Shown here: positions 35,080-37,885 of the stretch, piece by piece | Numbering within the stretch: the stretch's first letter is position 1 | Layout of the letters: every line of letters starts with the position of its first letter | Assembly (NCBI RefSeq): GCF_000372725.1 | Contig: NW_005195220.1 | Span: forward strand, 70,319 to 108,203 | Reading direction: 5' to 3' | DNA: 37,885 bases | Origin: Emiliania huxleyi CCMP1516 | Taxonomy: Eukaryota > Haptophyta > Isochrysidales > Noelaerhabdaceae | Translations under genes and position numbers: made by a program | Notes under the pieces: model-generated | The model's database searches: none | The model's input: the letters and a program-made list of their open reading frames with translations, nothing else | What the model was told of the DNA's origin: nothing

Positions 35080-37885
35080 ATGTTTTTCTTCCATCTGTCG
35101 CGTGAAGTGCTCTCGCTGCCGCCTCCTCCGCCGCCGCCTCCCTTGCTGCCGCTAGAAACGCGATTCGTCATCACCGGGTACTGCGACTCGCGAAGCGATC
35201 TCGACAAGCTGGAGTACGTTGCTGACAGCCGCACCGCTTGGAATGATGACTCGCCGATCTACCGCGACACTTCGCTCGGTACGTCGTACGTCAGATTCGA
35301 CACTGAAGAGCTCGCCTGGGTCGTGACGAAACGGTCTGATGTTTATGCGCGCTTCAACTCTGACGACTCCTCCTCGCCGCAGCTTGGCACGGCCACCTGG
35401 CAGGTCGACTGTGGTGGCGGCGGCTACACGCGGCGTTACACGGACCACAACCTGACGCTGGCCCGCTCACAGCCACTTCCTCCGCCACCTCCGCCGCTGC
35501 CACCAGAGGTCAAGGCGGTGATGTCCATGTGCTTTGTGGCAACTCGTCGCCAGTTCCCCGATGCCGACTCGCTCCGACAGGTATTGGTTAGTTCATTCAA
35601 GCTAGTCTGGCCCCAAGTGCAGAATGCCGATGGTTGCGATTTGCCTAACTTTGATAGGATTAATCAGAGCAGCAAAATCTGCTCCGTCGCCGGGGACACC
35701 TGCGAATCCGGTGACTTGCTACGAATTCTCCCAAAGACGTCTAAGGCGACCTCTCAAGTTGTAGTCGGAACGAGCGGCAGCAGTCTTGTCGGCAGTGAAG
35801 GTGAAGCGGGACGGACAGCAGTATATTCCGTCACGGTCCTCGACTTCGTCGATCTTGCAAAAGGCTCTCAGTCTTGGCTCAGTCGCTTCTGTGGCAAAAT
35901 TGTGTCCGAGATGTGCTCAAACGGCTCGCGCATAATGCCACATGCGAATCAAACGAATCAAATCCGAGATGCTGCGGATCCGATCCCGTGTAGGTATTAT
36001 GCGCGAGCCGTTTGCTACCCGCCAGAAGGAATAGCCGGGGAGTACCTCAACATCGCTGTATTCGATACAGACAGCGAAGAGACGAGCATCGCGGCGCTGC
36101 GAGTGCTGGATCCCGAGTGGAGCGTGGATTCACCGCCTCCGTGGAGCAGCCTCGACGTCATCTGGATGCTTCTCTGGCTGCTGCCGGCCTGGGTGCCTGC
36201 ACTCCTACTGCCCGCCGGTGCCGTGGCGAGGAGAAGGGCGTTTAGACGGGCAAAGCTGCTGCTAGAGTTGGAGGGCGCCTTGAGCGAGATTGAGGTGGAG
36301 CAAAAGCAGAGCCGATTTGACGAGCCGGAGGTTCGCAAGGCAGTTCGCCAGGCAAGATGGCTCGCTTTCACGCTTCTGCTTCTGGCCCTCGCTCTCGTCC
36401 CTTGGCCTCCCTTGGTTGCCCTTGCCGCCGTGCTGCCGCTTGCTCGCAAGACGAGCTGCGAGGTCTGGATCACCTCGAGAGCCTCGCGGCGGTACTGGCT
36501 ATCTGTCGCGAGTGTGAGCGGCTTGATCTACGGCGCATGGCTCATCGCGAGCTGGAGCCTGATTGGTACAGGGGAGTACAAAAGCCTGTACAAGATAGGG
36601 GCAGCAGCCCCTCCAGATAGGGTCTTCGTCAGCACATGCCGCCAGCTCCTGCAAGGTTCCCCAGATGACGCAGTCGACTCCACCGCCACGGGCTACTTCT
36701 TGGACGAGTACCGTGGCAAAGTCTGCAGCGTCCTCGCCGACATGCTTACGCCGCGAAACATACCGTTCATCGCATGGACGCTGCTTGCGCAGGGGTGCGT
36801 CAGCCTGCTCGTCGCTGTCCTCTCCCTCTTGCTACTCCTCAAGTCTGCAGGGCCAAAGGCCGTCCCTGGTGGCCGCCGCCTTGCGTCGTCCGGGTGGTGC
36901 GGCGCGGCGAACGTTGACGGCCTTCTGACGCTCGCCACAGAGCGAACTGCCGACCGCTTCGCCGGCTCCGCCAAGGAGCTCGTTACCGGACAACCCGAGG
37001 CGGGCTGTCTCGGGCCGCTCGCTACATGTTTTGAGCTCTTATCTTATCACACACACTCACACACGATGGAATAGGAGGCAGCTACAGGGCTTTACGGGAT
37101 CATCGGCTACTCGGAGCACTTCCTACACGATCGGATGCGAGAGGGCACCGCCGCGATAGTCCAGGAGGCCGAGGCGCTCGGGGACCCGGTGGTGCTCGAG
37201 AACTTGCGCTACATCCTCAACGCGCCGGCAGGGTCGAGCGACCTCGCCTTCCAGAACGGATGGCTGCGCGACCGCGCGCCCGATGGTTCACCCCTCGAGG
37301 CACGCGAGGGCATGGTACTCGCCGACTTTGTGGCGCTGCCTGTGGCGCGCAGAGCGAGGCTGGAGGAGGCGCACGTGGTCGCGTTGCGTCTGTACTCGAC
37401 CGCCGCCTTCCGCGCGCTCAACGGACCGATGCGCCAGCTCAAGATGAGTAACTACCGCAAAGGAGAGGACGGACGCCCTCTCCCCCTCGAGCCTCCCCAG
37501 CTGGCGGCGCCGCACCCGCAGCCGGTGACCCCTCGCTGACTACAGCAGCTGGCTCTGAGTCGGCTCTCGTGCCACCTCGCACATCACACCATTGACGGCG
37601 GAATAGGCGACGATGGCGTTTATCTACGAGGCGCTCAAGCGGATGCGCGCCCTCGCAGCAGCGACGACGGTCGATCTCGGTAGCAAGGAGCTGGAGGAGC
37701 TGGCGGAGAGTCTCCGCTCTCAGAGCGGCGACCTCGATCTCGGCACGCTGCAGCGGGCGCGGGAGGACCGCCTTGTGGAGGAGTCGGCTGACCTGGAGTC
37801 CGCGACGCCGAGCGGTGGCGCTGGTGGTGGGTGGCGGTCGATTGCGCTGCCAGCGGCCGGCCGCGTGTTTGCCCGCTCTGCGGAA
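35080..37885 (+). CDS. Membrane protein spliced to an ADP-ribosyltransferase-like domain (3' end beyond the window)
   Basis: Proposed exons 35080-37027, 37088-37524 and 37607 to the window end; all joins are GT-AG and keep frame. Residues 1-20 are a short hydrophobic/Pro-rich lead, possibly the end of an intron (CTGCCGCTAG at 35147-35156), so the start is unsure. Residues about 27-130 contain VITGYCDS...W-N-D-D-S-P-I-Y...TATWQVD, a compact module. Around 360 and 425-460 lie hydrophobic segments (DVIWMLLWLLPAWVPALLLP; LAFTLLLLALALVPWPPLVAL), with two more near 487 and 570. After the second exon begins: ALRLYSTAAFRALNGPMRQL, then by splicing HPQPATMAFIYEALKRMRAL, which resembles the A-x-x-x-YT-x-x-x-F-x-x-(I/L)N-x-x-(L/M)R core of eukaryotic ART-type domains. 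The catalytic Ser and Glu regions are not yet reached. Whether both parts form one gene depends on intron 37028-37087. Confidence 0.55.

Overview
The window looks like nuclear DNA of a GC-rich unicellular alga, most likely a haptophyte (this taxon is inference; a pelagophyte or another GC-rich protist is not excluded). The grounds are eukaryotic gene structures with short introns (about 36 to 215 bp), GT-AG and GC-AG splice sites, long CA/TG microsatellites, telomere-like TTAGGG repeats, and eukaryotic domains (ankyrin, RING, U-box, CXXC, Tudor, J, PDZ, thrombospondin type 3). There are no bacterial operons and I found no rRNA, tRNA or CRISPR. All exon joins were made by eye from reading frame, splice dinucleotides and domain continuity; there are no transcripts.

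Layout. 1-1050: a minus-strand two-exon protein with a Cys cluster. 1871-3748: ankyrin, coiled coil and RING protein. 3948-5177: secreted-type SGNH hydrolase. 5414-6622 (minus): BAHD-type acyltransferase. 6650-8300: repeats (an introner-like element, a 56-bp tandem array, hairpins) around a small unknown gene. 8514-10384: GT92-like glycosyltransferase split by an insertion of telomeric repeats. 10433-12028: multi-exon methyltransferase-like gene whose last intron is a copy of the dispersed introner-like element. 12060-13000: repeat-rich DNA. 13005-13692 (minus): a frame-disrupted coding relic. 13975-16644 (minus): 18-ankyrin U-box protein, divergent from 17002-18633: a J/Tudor/PDZ/Tyr-repeat protein. 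18640-22260: mostly non-coding, including a 2.16-kb segment bounded by perfect 30-bp inverted repeats and filled with minisatellites and a fold-back element. 22264-24743: CXXC zinc finger protein. 25110-27278: secreted Pro-rich protein. 27713-28714 (minus, 5' end open): thrombospondin type 3 repeat protein, divergent from 29115-34853: a large GREB1-like protein with a circularly permuted SF2 helicase and a GT-A-like glycosyltransferase. 35080 to the end: a membrane protein that appears spliced to an ADP-ribosyltransferase-like domain.

Two themes stand out. The first is intron gain: at least three introns sit between short direct duplications of exon sequence (the introner-like copy at 11821, the telomeric-repeat intron at 9393, the nested insertions at 17412). 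The second is the GREB1-like protein: its motif order (DECH, SAT, GRLGDTF, QxxGRxxR, and only then Walker A) shows circular permutation directly, and a glycosyltransferase domain follows, so it is a candidate for DNA-base or protein glycosylation. The two divergent gene pairs (16644/17002 and about 28890/29115) share a spaced motif set in the intergenic region, a possible promoter module.
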